Assembly (NCBI GenBank): GCA_000230935.2
Contig: AGIQ01000006.1
Location: forward strand, 1-64,000
Length of the DNA: 64,000 bases
Source: Mycolicibacterium rhodesiae JS60
GTDB lineage: Bacteria; Actinomycetota; Actinomycetes; Mycobacteriales; Mycobacteriaceae
Direction of reading: 5' to 3'
Shown: positions 51,601 to 59,399 of the stretch, one piece after another
How positions within the stretch are numbered: position 1 is the stretch's first letter
Layout: each line of letters opens with the position of its first letter
The notes under the pieces: generated by a model
Databases searched by the model: none
What the model was told of the DNA's origin: nothing
The model's input: only the letters and a program-made list of their open reading frames with translations
Made by a program: the position numbers and the translations under genes

Positions 51601-51849
51601 CTAGATCCGCGTGCGGGCCCGCCGCGCAGCTGGGTCGGCGTGGATGAGGATCTCGGCGGCGGGGTCGTGGTCGACGGTGGTCACCGAATCGATCTCGCGT
51701 CGCAGACCTTGGAACCCGTCATCGGTGAGTTCGGCCAGGCGGTTGGCCAGGTCGAGAGACTCGGGATCGGTGTCCGCTGGCACCTGCACCTTGGCGCGGT
51801 GCTGAGTGATTTCGGTCCACTCGACCAGCAGCGTCTTCATGGCGCTCAT
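51601..51849 (-). CDS. hypothetical protein
   Basis: An 82-residue protein (MSAMKTLLVEWTEITQHRAK). It is a beta-rich start followed by a helix (ESLDLANRLAELTDDGFQGL) and a short basic tail. It overlaps the upstream stop by 4 nt (ATGA) and is the last gene of the run. No family is recognised. Confidence 0.6.
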   Translation of the reverse strand: MSAMKTLLVEWTEITQHRAKVQVPADTDPESLDLANRLAELTDDGFQGLRREIDSVTTVDHDPAAEILIHADPAARRARTRI

Positions 51850-52250
51850 CGACGATCCCCCTCGGCGCTGGGCAGCGGGTAGTCCAGGGCGGCGGCCAGC
51901 ATGTGAAGCAGTTCCCAGGCGTTGGGTAAGGGCAGCTTGTCGGCGGCATCGGCCACCGCCGAGCATGCCGCCTGGCTGGTGCAGGGGCAATTGCTGACGT
52001 GCAGGTCACCGTAGGCGTCCAGGGCTGCGCCGTCCACGGTCTGGCCGTCGACGATCCACCGGCGGCCGGTGTCGTCGAGGCGAAGATAGACGGTGACGCT
52101 GTGCTCGACGCAGTGCGGCGCGGCGCCGGTTGCGGGGTCGAGGAACGGCTCGGCGTTCTCGAAGTCGTACCAGAGTCGGTTGCCGTCGGCGCGCATCGGC
52201 GCCCGGGCGGGCGTCGGGATGCCCAGAGGGCTGGTGGCTAGATCAGTCAT
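51846..52250 (-). CDS. hypothetical protein
   Basis: A 134-residue protein with NRLWYDFENAEPFLD, VEHSVTVYLRLDDTGRRWIV and a cysteine cluster SNCPCTSQAACS that might bind metal. It overlaps both neighbours by 4 nt and is therefore translationally coupled. No family is recognised. Confidence 0.6.
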   Translation of the reverse strand: MTDLATSPLGIPTPARAPMRADGNRLWYDFENAEPFLDPATGAAPHCVEHSVTVYLRLDDTGRRWIVDGQTVDGAALDAYGDLHVSNCPCTSQAACSAVADAADKLPLPNAWELLHMLAAALDYPLPSAEGDRR

Positions 52251-52549
52251 GTGGTGTGTCCCCTTCGGGGTCTGGTGGTCGAACTACGCGGGCCCGACCG
52301 GATGGATACCTCACCGCTTGGTGCAGTGTTCCCCAATTCTACTGTGTCCCTACGACATACCGCGTGCTCATCTTCGGGTGTGAAGTCGAGGTCGATGTCT
52401 GTGGCTGCTCCGGTCTTCTTGTCGATGACGGTGTACACGCCGACGATCGCGTTGGGGTCTCGGCGCAATCTGTCGGCGTAGTCAGCGGCGGCGCGCGCCG
52501 TGGCGGCCCCTTCGGCGTCGATCTCCCACCGGACGATGTAGTCGCTCAT
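52247..52549 (-). CDS. hypothetical protein
   Basis: A 100-residue protein (MSDYIVRWEIDAEGAATARA). It is a ferredoxin-like alpha/beta start with ARAAADYADRLRRDPNAIVG, then a polar tail. GAGAGGA lies 7 nt upstream. It begins inside the 3' end of the previous gene (68-nt overlap), unlike the 4-nt overlaps elsewhere in this run. Confidence 0.6.
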   Translation of the reverse strand: MSDYIVRWEIDAEGAATARAAADYADRLRRDPNAIVGVYTVIDKKTGAATDIDLDFTPEDEHAVCRRDTVELGNTAPSGEVSIRSGPRSSTTRPRRGHTT

Positions 52550-53057
52550 TGGGTGTCCTCTCGTTGGCGGTGCTGGGGTGGTCGGGGAGGCGGCCGGCGG
52601 TGCGCAGCAGGGAGGCGGCCACGGCGCGGTGGTAGCCGATGCCCGGTGCGTTCTCGAAGGCGTCGGTGAGCGTGATGCCGGTGATCGCGGCGGCGCTGTC
52701 CATTTCGATTGCGGCCCCGAGGATTCGGCGGTAGGCGGCCGGCAGCAGGGTGACCACTTCGCGCGGTTGCCGCATGGCCAGTTGCGCGGCCAGCGGTGTG
52801 ACGGTGATGGCACTTGGGTCGCCCATCTTGACGTCGTAGGGCGCGATGACCTGGTCGAGGTCGAGTAGCCCGTGCAGCGCCGACAAGATCGCGACGTCGG
52901 CTGTCTGCCCGCACACCCGCCAGGTTTCGGTGGCTTCACTGCGCGCCGCGGCGAGGATGAACCGGAAATGCGTGCTCGTGTAGAGGTCTGCGGCTGGGGC
53001 GGGGCGGTCGCGTTTGGCGGCACCGCAGGCGACGACGATCAGTACTTCTGGCGTCAT
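52482..53057 (-). CDS. DUF6884-like protein
   Basis: A 191-residue protein: MTPEVLIVVACGAAKRDRPA, then ADLYTSTHFRFILAAARS, SALHGLLDLDQVIAPYD and VTLLPAAYRRILG. The CGAxK start, YTS and HG-L-xP segments fit the DUF6884 family, common on actinobacterial phages and plasmids and of unknown function. The last 25 residues (basic, arginine-rich) overlap the next gene and look unnatural, so the true C-terminus may be about 20 residues shorter if a base is missing in the C-rich stretch before the overlap. Confidence 0.7.
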   Translation of the reverse strand: MTPEVLIVVACGAAKRDRPAPAADLYTSTHFRFILAAARSEATETWRVCGQTADVAILSALHGLLDLDQVIAPYDVKMGDPSAITVTPLAAQLAMRQPREVVTLLPAAYRRILGAAIEMDSAAAITGITLTDAFENAPGIGYHRAVAASLLRTAGRLPDHPSTANERTPNERLHRPVGDRRRRGRHGARRR

Positions 53058-53359
53058 CGGAAGTCCTTGCACCGCACGATTGCGGCGGTCAGTGCGGTGC
53101 CGCGCGTGGGTTGGGCCACCAAGGCCAGCTCCCAGCATCGGATCTTGACCTTCTTGCCGGTGGCGTCGAGGACGACGCGCACCCAGCCGCCGGGGACGCC
53201 GACCACCATGCCGGTGCGCGCGCCGGTTGCGTGCCAGGGATTGTCTGGGTGCAGGGCGACGCGGTCGGCGAGCTGGAAGTCGGCCAGCGACGTCGCGTAG
53301 GTCAGCGTCGGGGACTGCGGGTCCTGACAGTAGGTATAGAAGGTGTCGTCGAGTGGCAT
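53054..53359 (-). CDS. hypothetical protein
   Basis: A 101-residue protein (MPLDDTFYTYCQDPQSPTLT). It has beta-rich segments with GMVVGVPGGWVRVVLD and KVKIRCWELALV. It overlaps the DUF6884-like gene by 4 nt. Its leader has CCCGGTC and AAAAGGAT in the positions of the shared leader, but a weak hairpin and no clear promoter box. Confidence 0.6.
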   Translation of the reverse strand: MPLDDTFYTYCQDPQSPTLTYATSLADFQLADRVALHPDNPWHATGARTGMVVGVPGGWVRVVLDATGKKVKIRCWELALVAQPTRGTALTAAIVRCKDFR

Positions 53360-53506
53360 GGGCGGATCCTTTTGGCCGACCGGGCGTGTGGGTCACCGGG
53401 TCAAATCTGTTGGTGGATTGGACACCTCGGAAGCGCGAGCCCAGGGGAGAGCACGCAGGGGTGGTCCGGCCCGGCCTGTGTGGTCCGGTACCACCCCCGC
53501 GCGGGG

Positions 53507-54484
53507 TTAGGCAGTCTGCTCGCAGCGTTCGGGTAGTGCGACACCGGCTTCCTCGGCGAGCCGGTGCGCGACTTCTGCGAGCTGGCGGACGTCGGTGGGC
53601 TGCGTGCCGCATCGCAGGTGCGCATCGAGCAGACCGGCCAGCACGTGCTGAGGGTCATCGCGCAGCGCCACGCCCGTGGCGATACCCGCGAGCGGCCCGT
53701 CACCTCGGCTGTAGGCCAAGAAACCGACGACGGCGGCTGCGTCCGCGCGCCACGGCGGCGGCAGGACGCGGGCAAGGGCGATGAACAGTGCCTCGGTGAC
53801 CGCCGCGTCGGCGGTGAGCGCCAGCGCGAACAGCATGTCCCGAATGTGCTTGGCCCGCATGGCTCCAATGATTCGGGCAACCGACTCGGTGTCGGGCATG
53901 CCTGTCGCGGGGTAGGCGCGCGCGGCGGCGATGACGGCCTCGACCGCGGTAGGAGGGTCGGTTGCAGCGGGGACGTCGAGCACAACCTCGGCCAGCGCAG
54001 CGGCCGCGGCGGTGTCCGGTTCGAGGATCGCTTGCAGTTCGGCTCGCGTGCTGTAGAGACGTCGACCGTTGGTGACCGCGGCGGCGGCCATGACCGATGC
54101 GGCAGGGTCATCGAGCACGCCACCGACTCCGCACCGGTCCGGGCAGTGCCAACGACCCCCTTCTGCGATGGCATCGACCACGTGAGCGCCGATGAGCATC
54201 ACGCTCCGGTCATTGAGTGCGGCGTCCAGAGCGTCGATCAGCGCGTTGTGGTTGCCATCGTGGGCGTCGACGATGACGGCGATGACGCCGTCGGGTTCCT
54301 GCCCGGCGGTGACCTCAGCCAGCTGTCCCAGGGTGGCGAGAGCGTCGTCGAGGTCGACGCGCAGCACCGTTTTGAGGGCGCCGTTGCTGATGACGACAAC
54401 GATGAGCGACTGCTCCGGACGAAATCCCAGAACCGCGGGTAGTTCCCTGATGAGCGCTGATGGAGAGGTCAGATTGATGGCCAT
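53507..54484 (-). CDS. DUF4192-family protein
   Basis: A 325-residue protein: INLTSPSALIRELPAVLGFRPEQSLIVV is the family start, followed by DLDDALATLGQLAEV, GVIAVIVDAHDG and a C-terminal AFLAWSRGD-like segment (GFLAYSRGDGPLAGIATGVAL) with LAGLLDAHLRCGT. DUF4192 proteins are widespread in actinobacteria and their plasmids; their function is unknown. It is driven by the shared promoter-leader (TACAAT -10). Confidence 0.85.
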   Translation of the reverse strand: MAINLTSPSALIRELPAVLGFRPEQSLIVVVISNGALKTVLRVDLDDALATLGQLAEVTAGQEPDGVIAVIVDAHDGNHNALIDALDAALNDRSVMLIGAHVVDAIAEGGRWHCPDRCGVGGVLDDPAASVMAAAAVTNGRRLYSTRAELQAILEPDTAAAAALAEVVLDVPAATDPPTAVEAVIAAARAYPATGMPDTESVARIIGAMRAKHIRDMLFALALTADAAVTEALFIALARVLPPPWRADAAAVVGFLAYSRGDGPLAGIATGVALRDDPQHVLAGLLDAHLRCGTQPTDVRQLAEVAHRLAEEAGVALPERCEQTA

Positions 54485-54584
54485 GACGATCCCTTCGGGG
54501 TTCGGTGGTCTGGGCCCGCAGGTCCAGCCGGTGGGGTGCTCCCGTTTCCGGGGCTACTGCCATTGTAGGTGGGGGGTCCGACAC
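54485..54584 (-). promoter_or_regulatory. shared promoter and hairpin leader, copy 6
   Basis: Box GTGTCGG (54578-54584), 10 nt, -10 TACAAT (54562-54567). The hairpin is CTGGACCT-GC-GGGCCCAG (54510-54527). It is followed by ACCACCGAACCCC and GAAGGG. Confidence 0.8.
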
Positions 54585-54684
54585 GTCATTGTCTTTCGGT
54601 GTCGTATCTGGTTCACGGACAGTCTCTTTCCGGCATGCGCATTGCATGACCATTGAACTGCCGGACGGGTTTGCGCACCTGGGT

Positions 54685-55026
54685 TCAGGCGGCGAGCGAC
54701 GACAACAGGGCCTCGCCGAGTGCGTGCATCTGGTCGGGGGTCAACTCGATTCGGCTGCCGTCGGCGTCGACACCGACGAGCAGGACGTCGCCGCCGATGA
54801 TGGGGACAGTGTCGGGTGTTTCGTCACCGCAGTTGAGCATCAGGCACACCGCGTGCATGTTGGCTTGGCGGCCGGCGAGGGTGTAGTCGGCGTCGTGCCA
54901 CATCTCGATGCCGAAATGCATTCTGCGCGAGTCGAGCCGGGTGCACCCGATGACGTCGGCCATCCTGAATGGGTTCACGTCCGTGGTGTGCAGCCAGCCG
55001 TCGGCGGTGATCTTCAGCATCTTCAT
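54685..55026 (-). CDS. DUF3846-like protein
   Basis: A 113-residue protein: LKITADGWLH, VIGCTRLDSRRMHFGIEMWHDAD, NMHAVCLMLNCGD and LLVGVDADGSRIELTPDQMHAL. It aligns in order with the DUF3846 protein at 30982-31491. It is the last gene of the operon that starts at 56360. Confidence 0.65.
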   Translation of the reverse strand: MKMLKITADGWLHTTDVNPFRMADVIGCTRLDSRRMHFGIEMWHDADYTLAGRQANMHAVCLMLNCGDETPDTVPIIGGDVLLVGVDADGSRIELTPDQMHALGEALLSSLAA

Positions 55027-55091
55027 GGTGTCCGGGTCCTTTCGTTTGGTGTGGCTTGCGGCGGGGACGTGTCATCACCGCCGTTCGGCAG

Positions 55092-55631
55092 TCATTTCGG
55101 TGAGGTGGCCGTGGGCGTCGTAGCTCGGGTGCGCAGACGCTTGAAGGGCTTGGGCAGGAACAGGACATGCGTTTGATCGGTACCGGGTGCCACGATGCGG
55201 GTTTCGTAGTCGCGGCAGATCCCCATCACCCAGTAGGCCGGTTTGTCCTCGGTCATGGTGTCGGGCGTGATGACGTCGGCACCGATGCGGTGCTGTGGTG
55301 CGCGCCGGTGGTTTTGCCGCCGGATGTGCGGGCACAGCGTCAGGCTGGAAAGCGCGCAGTCGACGTGCATTGCGGGGTCGAGATAGGTTCGTTGCTCGGC
55401 GCAACGGGGACCGCCGAGGAACGCGATCCAGTAGTCGAGCGGGGTTCCGCAGCTGCCGCACAGTCGCTGTCGGGCGCACGCGTCGACCTTGTCGGCCTGG
55501 ACGGCGGCGAAGTCCGCTCCCCCGTCGCGCATTTCGTTGACGAAGGGGATGGGGATGCCACGACGCGGGTCGATGGGACGCTTGGCCAGTGCCGCACCGA
55601 TAGGGGGTCCGGTGAGCGGGTTCATGGTCAC
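55092..55631 (-). CDS. hypothetical protein with cysteine-rich segment
   Basis: A 179-residue protein. A basic/proline-rich start (GPPIGAALAKRPIDPRRGIPI) is followed by a cysteine cluster (CARQRLCGSCGTPLDYWIAF; RCAEQRTY; HVDCALSSLTLCPH) that probably binds zinc. The C-terminal half has YWVMGICRDYETRIVAPG and a KPFKRLRTRA basic tail. It may bind nucleic acid. It overlaps the next upstream gene by 4 nt. Confidence 0.6.
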   Translation of the reverse strand: MTMNPLTGPPIGAALAKRPIDPRRGIPIPFVNEMRDGGADFAAVQADKVDACARQRLCGSCGTPLDYWIAFLGGPRCAEQRTYLDPAMHVDCALSSLTLCPHIRRQNHRRAPQHRIGADVITPDTMTEDKPAYWVMGICRDYETRIVAPGTDQTHVLFLPKPFKRLRTRATTPTATSPK

Positions 55632-55885
55632 CGCCTCGCCTCGGCGACTCGATGGACGCGGTCGTGCAGCAGGTCGACGAGTTCGACCAGGTCATCCAGT
55701 TCGCCCTGGATGATGAGGCCGTCGTCATCGCCGATGAACAATGCCCACGGCTCGATGACGGCCTCGGCGAAGGGATTGGGGCCGTCCGGTTCCTCGGTGT
55801 TGAGTTCGTCAGGGGCGTGCGCCTTGTCGACGAGGATGTACTTGGCGTCGCGGGCGTGCGCCCAAATGTATTCGCAACCGCTCAT
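55628..55885 (-). CDS. hypothetical acidic protein
   Basis: An 85-residue protein (MSGCEYIWAHARDAKYILVD) ending in a helix LVELVDLLHDRVHRVAEARR. It is coupled by 4-nt overlaps on both sides. No family is recognised. Confidence 0.6.
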   Translation of the reverse strand: MSGCEYIWAHARDAKYILVDKAHAPDELNTEEPDGPNPFAEAVIEPWALFIGDDDGLIIQGELDDLVELVDLLHDRVHRVAEARR

Positions 55886-56106
55886 GATCGGGCCTCCACA
55901 TCGCCGCCGTCGACAGCGGTTGAATCGTCGTCGTCGTCGACGTCGTTGAATTCGTTGGCGTACAGGCGGTCTGCGCAGTTTCCGCAGGCTCCGTCCCAGC
56001 CCTCGTTGTCGTCGAGCGAGGCCCTACAGCTTTCGTCGAACGGGTCGCGGCAGACGTCGAGGCCTTCGAGGCGGTCGTCGGCGACGTCGGTGGTGGTAGC
56101 GGTCAT
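55882..56106 (-). CDS. hypothetical cysteine-containing acidic protein
   Basis: A 74-residue protein with three cysteine positions (VCRDPF, SCRASL and CGNC) and a very acidic tail (DVDDDDDS). It resembles small zinc-binding proteins, but no family is recognised. It is coupled to both neighbours. Confidence 0.6.
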   Translation of the reverse strand: MTATTTDVADDRLEGLDVCRDPFDESCRASLDDNEGWDGACGNCADRLYANEFNDVDDDDDSTAVDGGDVEARS

Positions 56107-56360
56107 CAGATGCCCGCCAGGTCGTCGGCGAACAGGTCGGCGGCGTGCTCGGCGGCGTTCTCCTCGGACGCTCGCGCGGCAGCTTCGTCGGCCAGGGTGT
56201 CGATCCATTCGCCGATCTCGGCGATGGACGCCGCGAGCGCGGCCTTACTCGTCCGATCGGCGGTGCGGGCCGCGTCGGTGCTCAGCCGCACCAACACCGC
56301 GGCGGCCTCGTCAGCGGTCAGCATCTCCAAGGGGAGTTCATCCCCGTTCACCAAATACAT
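56106..56360 (-). CDS. hypothetical helical protein
   Basis: An 84-residue protein from the ATG at 56360. The in-frame GTG 9 nt upstream is too close to the ribosome-binding site GAAGGG. It is almost entirely helical and alanine/glutamate-rich (TADEAAAVLVRLSTDAARTA; AASIAEIGEWIDTLADEAAA). It is the first gene of a five-gene operon (56360 to 54685) behind a strong copy of the shared promoter. Confidence 0.65.
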   Translation of the reverse strand: MYLVNGDELPLEMLTADEAAAVLVRLSTDAARTADRTSKAALAASIAEIGEWIDTLADEAAARASEENAAEHAADLFADDLAGI

Positions 56361-56464
56361 TGGCCTCACACCCTTCTGGGGTTGGTGACCGGGCCCTCGG
56401 GTCCAGCCGTTGTGGGTGACTCTGTGCGAGTCGATGCCTACATTCTATCGAGGGCCTATGACAA
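56361..56464 (-). promoter_or_regulatory. shared promoter and hairpin leader, copy 7
   Basis: Box TTGTCAT (56458-56464), 10 nt, -10 TAGAAT (56442-56447). The hairpin is CTGGACCC-GA-GGGCCCGG (56389-56406). It is followed by GGTCACCAACCCC and GAAGGG. Confidence 0.85.
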
Positions 56465-56589
56465 AATTATGTCGCTGAGCCGGGAGTTCTCCGCTCGGGC
56501 GGCTGGGCCCTGTCGTCTTCCCAGGTCACGATGGGGCGCTGGCTGATCAACTGGCGAGTACCGCCATGCCGCAGGTACGCGTCGATGGT

Positions 56590-57912
56590 TCAGAACGGGG
56601 CGGTGGCGAGCATGGTGGTCAGCACGGTGCGGCTGGCCTCGACGGCGGGGCTGCCCGCGTGGGCCAGCACCGCGCGGGTTTGGTCGTCGATGAGCAGTGA
56701 CAGGTGGCTGCGGTGCCGTGAGAGCATCACGCACAGCCGTCCCGGTTGCCGGGAGAACTCGTCGGCGCTGCGCTTGCCGGCCATCGGGTGCACGGCCACC
56801 ACTGCGGACCGTTCCAATCCCTGCAGAGCGTCAGCGGTGCCGACGAGCACGCCGGGGTGATCGGCCAGCATGGCACGCACCGCCGCCGCCTGCGGGACGT
56901 GGGGAACCACCACGGCCACGTCCTGCTCGTCCATGGCGCGTGTCCCGGCGGGACTGGTCAGTTCGGCGGCGTCGAGTAACTCGCGCACTCGGTGCACGGC
57001 GGCGGCGATGAGCGTGGCGTCGGTGTTGCCGTTGGCGATCGCCATCTGGCGGTGGGCCAGTTCGGGAAGCACCTGTCCGGCGAGGGTGACGTGCTCGGGG
57101 GGTCGTCGGGAGGTGAATGGCAGATCCGCGTAGAACAGTGACTGCACGACGCTGGTAGTAACGGGTCCAAGCCGCCAGGTGTACGGCAACGCTACGGTGT
57201 TGATCACACCGGGATGAGCGGCTGCCAATGCGGTCGGTGCGGGCACATGCGGCCCCGTCGGCATGGTCTCCCACCGTGAAACATCGCCCTTCACAACAGG
57301 ATCGATCTGACCGGGGTCGCCCACGCAGACCACTTGGTTGGCCAGCGACCCAAGCGCGCCGAGGTCGGCGTAGGTGCACTGGTAGGCCTCGTCCACTACG
57401 AGGACGTCAGCCTTGGTCTTCGACGGTTCGGAGAACAGCCACTTGGCCTTGGTCGCCACGCGCACCGTGCCGCCGGAGTCGGGCCACATCTTCATGCCGC
57501 CGTCCACCACTGGGCACCCATGGGTGTCGGGCTTGAAATCGGCTTTGCCCCAGAGTAATCCGATCGTGCGATGGTCACACACCGCTGCCAGCCGGCGGGA
57601 GATGTCGATGGCCTGAGCGCGGGTCTGCGCGGCGATACCTACCCGCAGCCCGGCCCGGTGCGCCAGTGCTGCCGCCAAGAGCGTTGTCAACCGGGTCTTT
57701 CCCGAGCCCGGCGGGCTAGGAACGCAGACCACCAGGTCACCGTTCCAGACCGTCATCAGCACTTGGGCGCTGATCGGATCGTCGAGCAGTTCCATGCCCG
57801 GCCAGTAAATCGGCTTGGGCGATGCTACCGGGGCAGGCGGTGCTACCGGCGCGGCTGCCGCTTCGGTGGCTGGCGCGGCCGTTGCGACGTTCTTGGGCTT
57901 GAGGATTCGCAT
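56590..57912 (-). CDS. superfamily 1 helicase/ATPase
   Basis: A 440-residue protein. After an alanine/proline-rich start it has Walker A PPGSGKT (67-73), a Q-like QTRAQAIDISRRL segment, Walker B VVDEAYQ (172-178), motif III VGDPGQIDP (197-205), a YTWRL motif IV-like segment, and motif VI CVMLSRHRSHL near the end. This is the SF1B-like UPF1/DnaA2 arrangement, compact and without accessory domains. It is the last gene of the operon starting at 59273. It probably unwinds DNA or RNA in replication or maintenance of the element. Confidence 0.8.
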   Translation of the reverse strand: MRILKPKNVATAAPATEAAAAPVAPPAPVASPKPIYWPGMELLDDPISAQVLMTVWNGDLVVCVPSPPGSGKTRLTTLLAAALAHRAGLRVGIAAQTRAQAIDISRRLAAVCDHRTIGLLWGKADFKPDTHGCPVVDGGMKMWPDSGGTVRVATKAKWLFSEPSKTKADVLVVDEAYQCTYADLGALGSLANQVVCVGDPGQIDPVVKGDVSRWETMPTGPHVPAPTALAAAHPGVINTVALPYTWRLGPVTTSVVQSLFYADLPFTSRRPPEHVTLAGQVLPELAHRQMAIANGNTDATLIAAAVHRVRELLDAAELTSPAGTRAMDEQDVAVVVPHVPQAAAVRAMLADHPGVLVGTADALQGLERSAVVAVHPMAGKRSADEFSRQPGRLCVMLSRHRSHLSLLIDDQTRAVLAHAGSPAVEASRTVLTTMLATAPF

Positions 57913-57918
57913 GATCTG

Positions 57919-59094
57919 TTACTCCGTTTCTGCTGCGGCGCACAGCACGTCGAGGGGAACGTCGCGGCGTCGAATCCCCGGTGTCTTACCCGAGGCCACC
58001 CACGAATCGGCTCGGAACTGCAGGCGTCGGTACTTCGCGCGGCCCATGCTGACGGTGCGCGGGTTCGGCGGAGCGGGCATTAGCGATGCCCACGTGCCTA
58101 CCGAGGGACGCTTGTCGGCGGGCACCCGGACCACCTTCAGCAGCAGCGCCCCGTCATGGGCGGTGGCTTCGTGAATGTCGCCGAAGAACGAGTCGGTCCG
58201 ATCCTTGGAGTCCAGTCCGCCGCACCACCCTTCGATCGCCGATCCGACGCGCAGACGTGAGTCCAAGCGCGCGCAGCGCACCGTGAAGCTCGCTTTGGTG
58301 GTGTCCTGGACGGCACCGCCGGTGACGTGGCCGGTGTGTACGGCGCGGTGACGCCAGAGCCGGTCGGACAGCAACGCGGCCTCCCACAGGTCCGCGGTGT
58401 CGCAGCGTGCCCGCAACCCCATTGCGGCCACTGGCGGCGGTTCGGGGGCGGTCCAGTCCTGGCCCTTGGCGTGCCGTTTGGCGGCCAGTTGGTAGGTGTA
58501 GAGGTCGTCCTGGTGCACCGGCTCCAATGCGCTCAGCGCCACTCCCACAGAGATGCGACGCGCCCATTGACGCAGACCGAGCACACCTGGGGCTACTCCG
58601 AATGCGTTGCGCCAGTGCGCCGCCGAACGCTCACCTTCGGGAGCGGCGCCGGTGATGAACCGCTGGCGACTGTGGGCAAGCAGGTCGATCACGGCGCTGG
58701 TGCCGGGGTATCCGGTGCGGTCCTGCCACCAGCCGATGACCGCGGAGGTGGCCCGGAGCGTCTCGTCGTCGGCGGCGTGTTGAGCGCGGGCGAGTCCGAC
58801 GAGCGCACCGAGGCTGGGTGCGTCCGGGATGACCAGTTGAGGCAGTTGCCCCGAGGGGTCCAGGCGGGCACCGGCCTCGGCCAGAGCGCGTAGCACGTCG
58901 ACGCCGTGAGCGGTGACCGCCGCCCCGGTGACCTGGCCGACGGTGGCCGTGACGGTTCCGTTGGATGCGACGCTGGCCTCGACGAGGATCGCCGCCGGAT
59001 CGAAGCTGAACAGGGCTTGGGCAACGCGCACCACCGGCTGGCCAGCTTCTGCGGCGTACAGGCGCTGGGCGAGATCGTAGAAGTCGACCGTCAC
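57919..59094 (-). CDS. hypothetical protein, helicase operon partner
   Basis: A 391-residue protein (MTVDFYDLAQRLYAAEAGQPVV). It has an N-terminal alpha/beta segment, a central helical part (WRNAFGVAPGVLGLRQWARRISVG; QDDLYTYQLAAKRHAKGQDW) and a C-terminal beta-rich region (ASFTVRCARLDSRLRVGSAIEGW; LLLKVVRVPADKR) that could be an OB- or SH3-like fold. Its stop is 6 bp from the helicase start, suggesting a functional partner. No known family is recognised. Confidence 0.65.
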   Translation of the reverse strand: MTVDFYDLAQRLYAAEAGQPVVRVAQALFSFDPAAILVEASVASNGTVTATVGQVTGAAVTAHGVDVLRALAEAGARLDPSGQLPQLVIPDAPSLGALVGLARAQHAADDETLRATSAVIGWWQDRTGYPGTSAVIDLLAHSRQRFITGAAPEGERSAAHWRNAFGVAPGVLGLRQWARRISVGVALSALEPVHQDDLYTYQLAAKRHAKGQDWTAPEPPPVAAMGLRARCDTADLWEAALLSDRLWRHRAVHTGHVTGGAVQDTTKASFTVRCARLDSRLRVGSAIEGWCGGLDSKDRTDSFFGDIHEATAHDGALLLKVVRVPADKRPSVGTWASLMPAPPNPRTVSMGRAKYRRLQFRADSWVASGKTPGIRRRDVPLDVLCAAAETE

Positions 59095-59273
59095 GGGAGC
59101 ACCTTGGTGGCGCGGCGAGCCAGATCCCAGCCGTGCTGCAGCGCCTGCGAGGCCGAGCCTTCGTCGGATTCACCACCGGGCGTGGTGAGGTCTAGTGCGG
59201 TCAGGCCGGTGCCGGAGAGCACCTGCCGGGTGTAGGTGTGCAACGCCGTGTCGAGGGACGGAGTCTGGTCCAT
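59091..59273 (-). CDS. small hypothetical protein
   Basis: A 60-residue protein (MDQTPSLDTALHTYTRQVLS) from the ATG at 59273. It is helical with a glycine/serine-rich middle. It overlaps the next gene by 4 nt and heads the three-gene helicase operon behind the shared promoter-leader. Confidence 0.6.
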   Translation of the reverse strand: MDQTPSLDTALHTYTRQVLSGTGLTALDLTTPGGESDEGSASQALQHGWDLARRATKVLP

Positions 59274-59385
59274 CGCGATGTACCGCCTTGTCCGGGGTCG
59301 GTGACCGGGCTCGCAAGCCTGGCCGTCTGGTCGGCGGCCCCAGTGGGGCCGCGTCACCTACCAGGGTAACGCGGCCCACCGACAA
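59274..59385 (-). promoter_or_regulatory. shared promoter and hairpin leader, copy 8
   Basis: Box TTGTCGG (59379-59385), 10 nt, -10 TACCCT (59363-59368). The hairpin is CCAGGCTT-GC-GAGCCCGG (59305-59322). It is followed by GGTCACCGACCCC and AAGGCGG. Confidence 0.8.
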
Positions 59386-59399
59386 GTCGGCCGCGGCGA

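Noticed and set aside
56361-56369. GTG start at 56369 for the first gene of the five-gene operon
   Set aside because: It would leave one base between the ribosome-binding site GAAGGG and the start codon; the ATG at 56360 has normal spacing.
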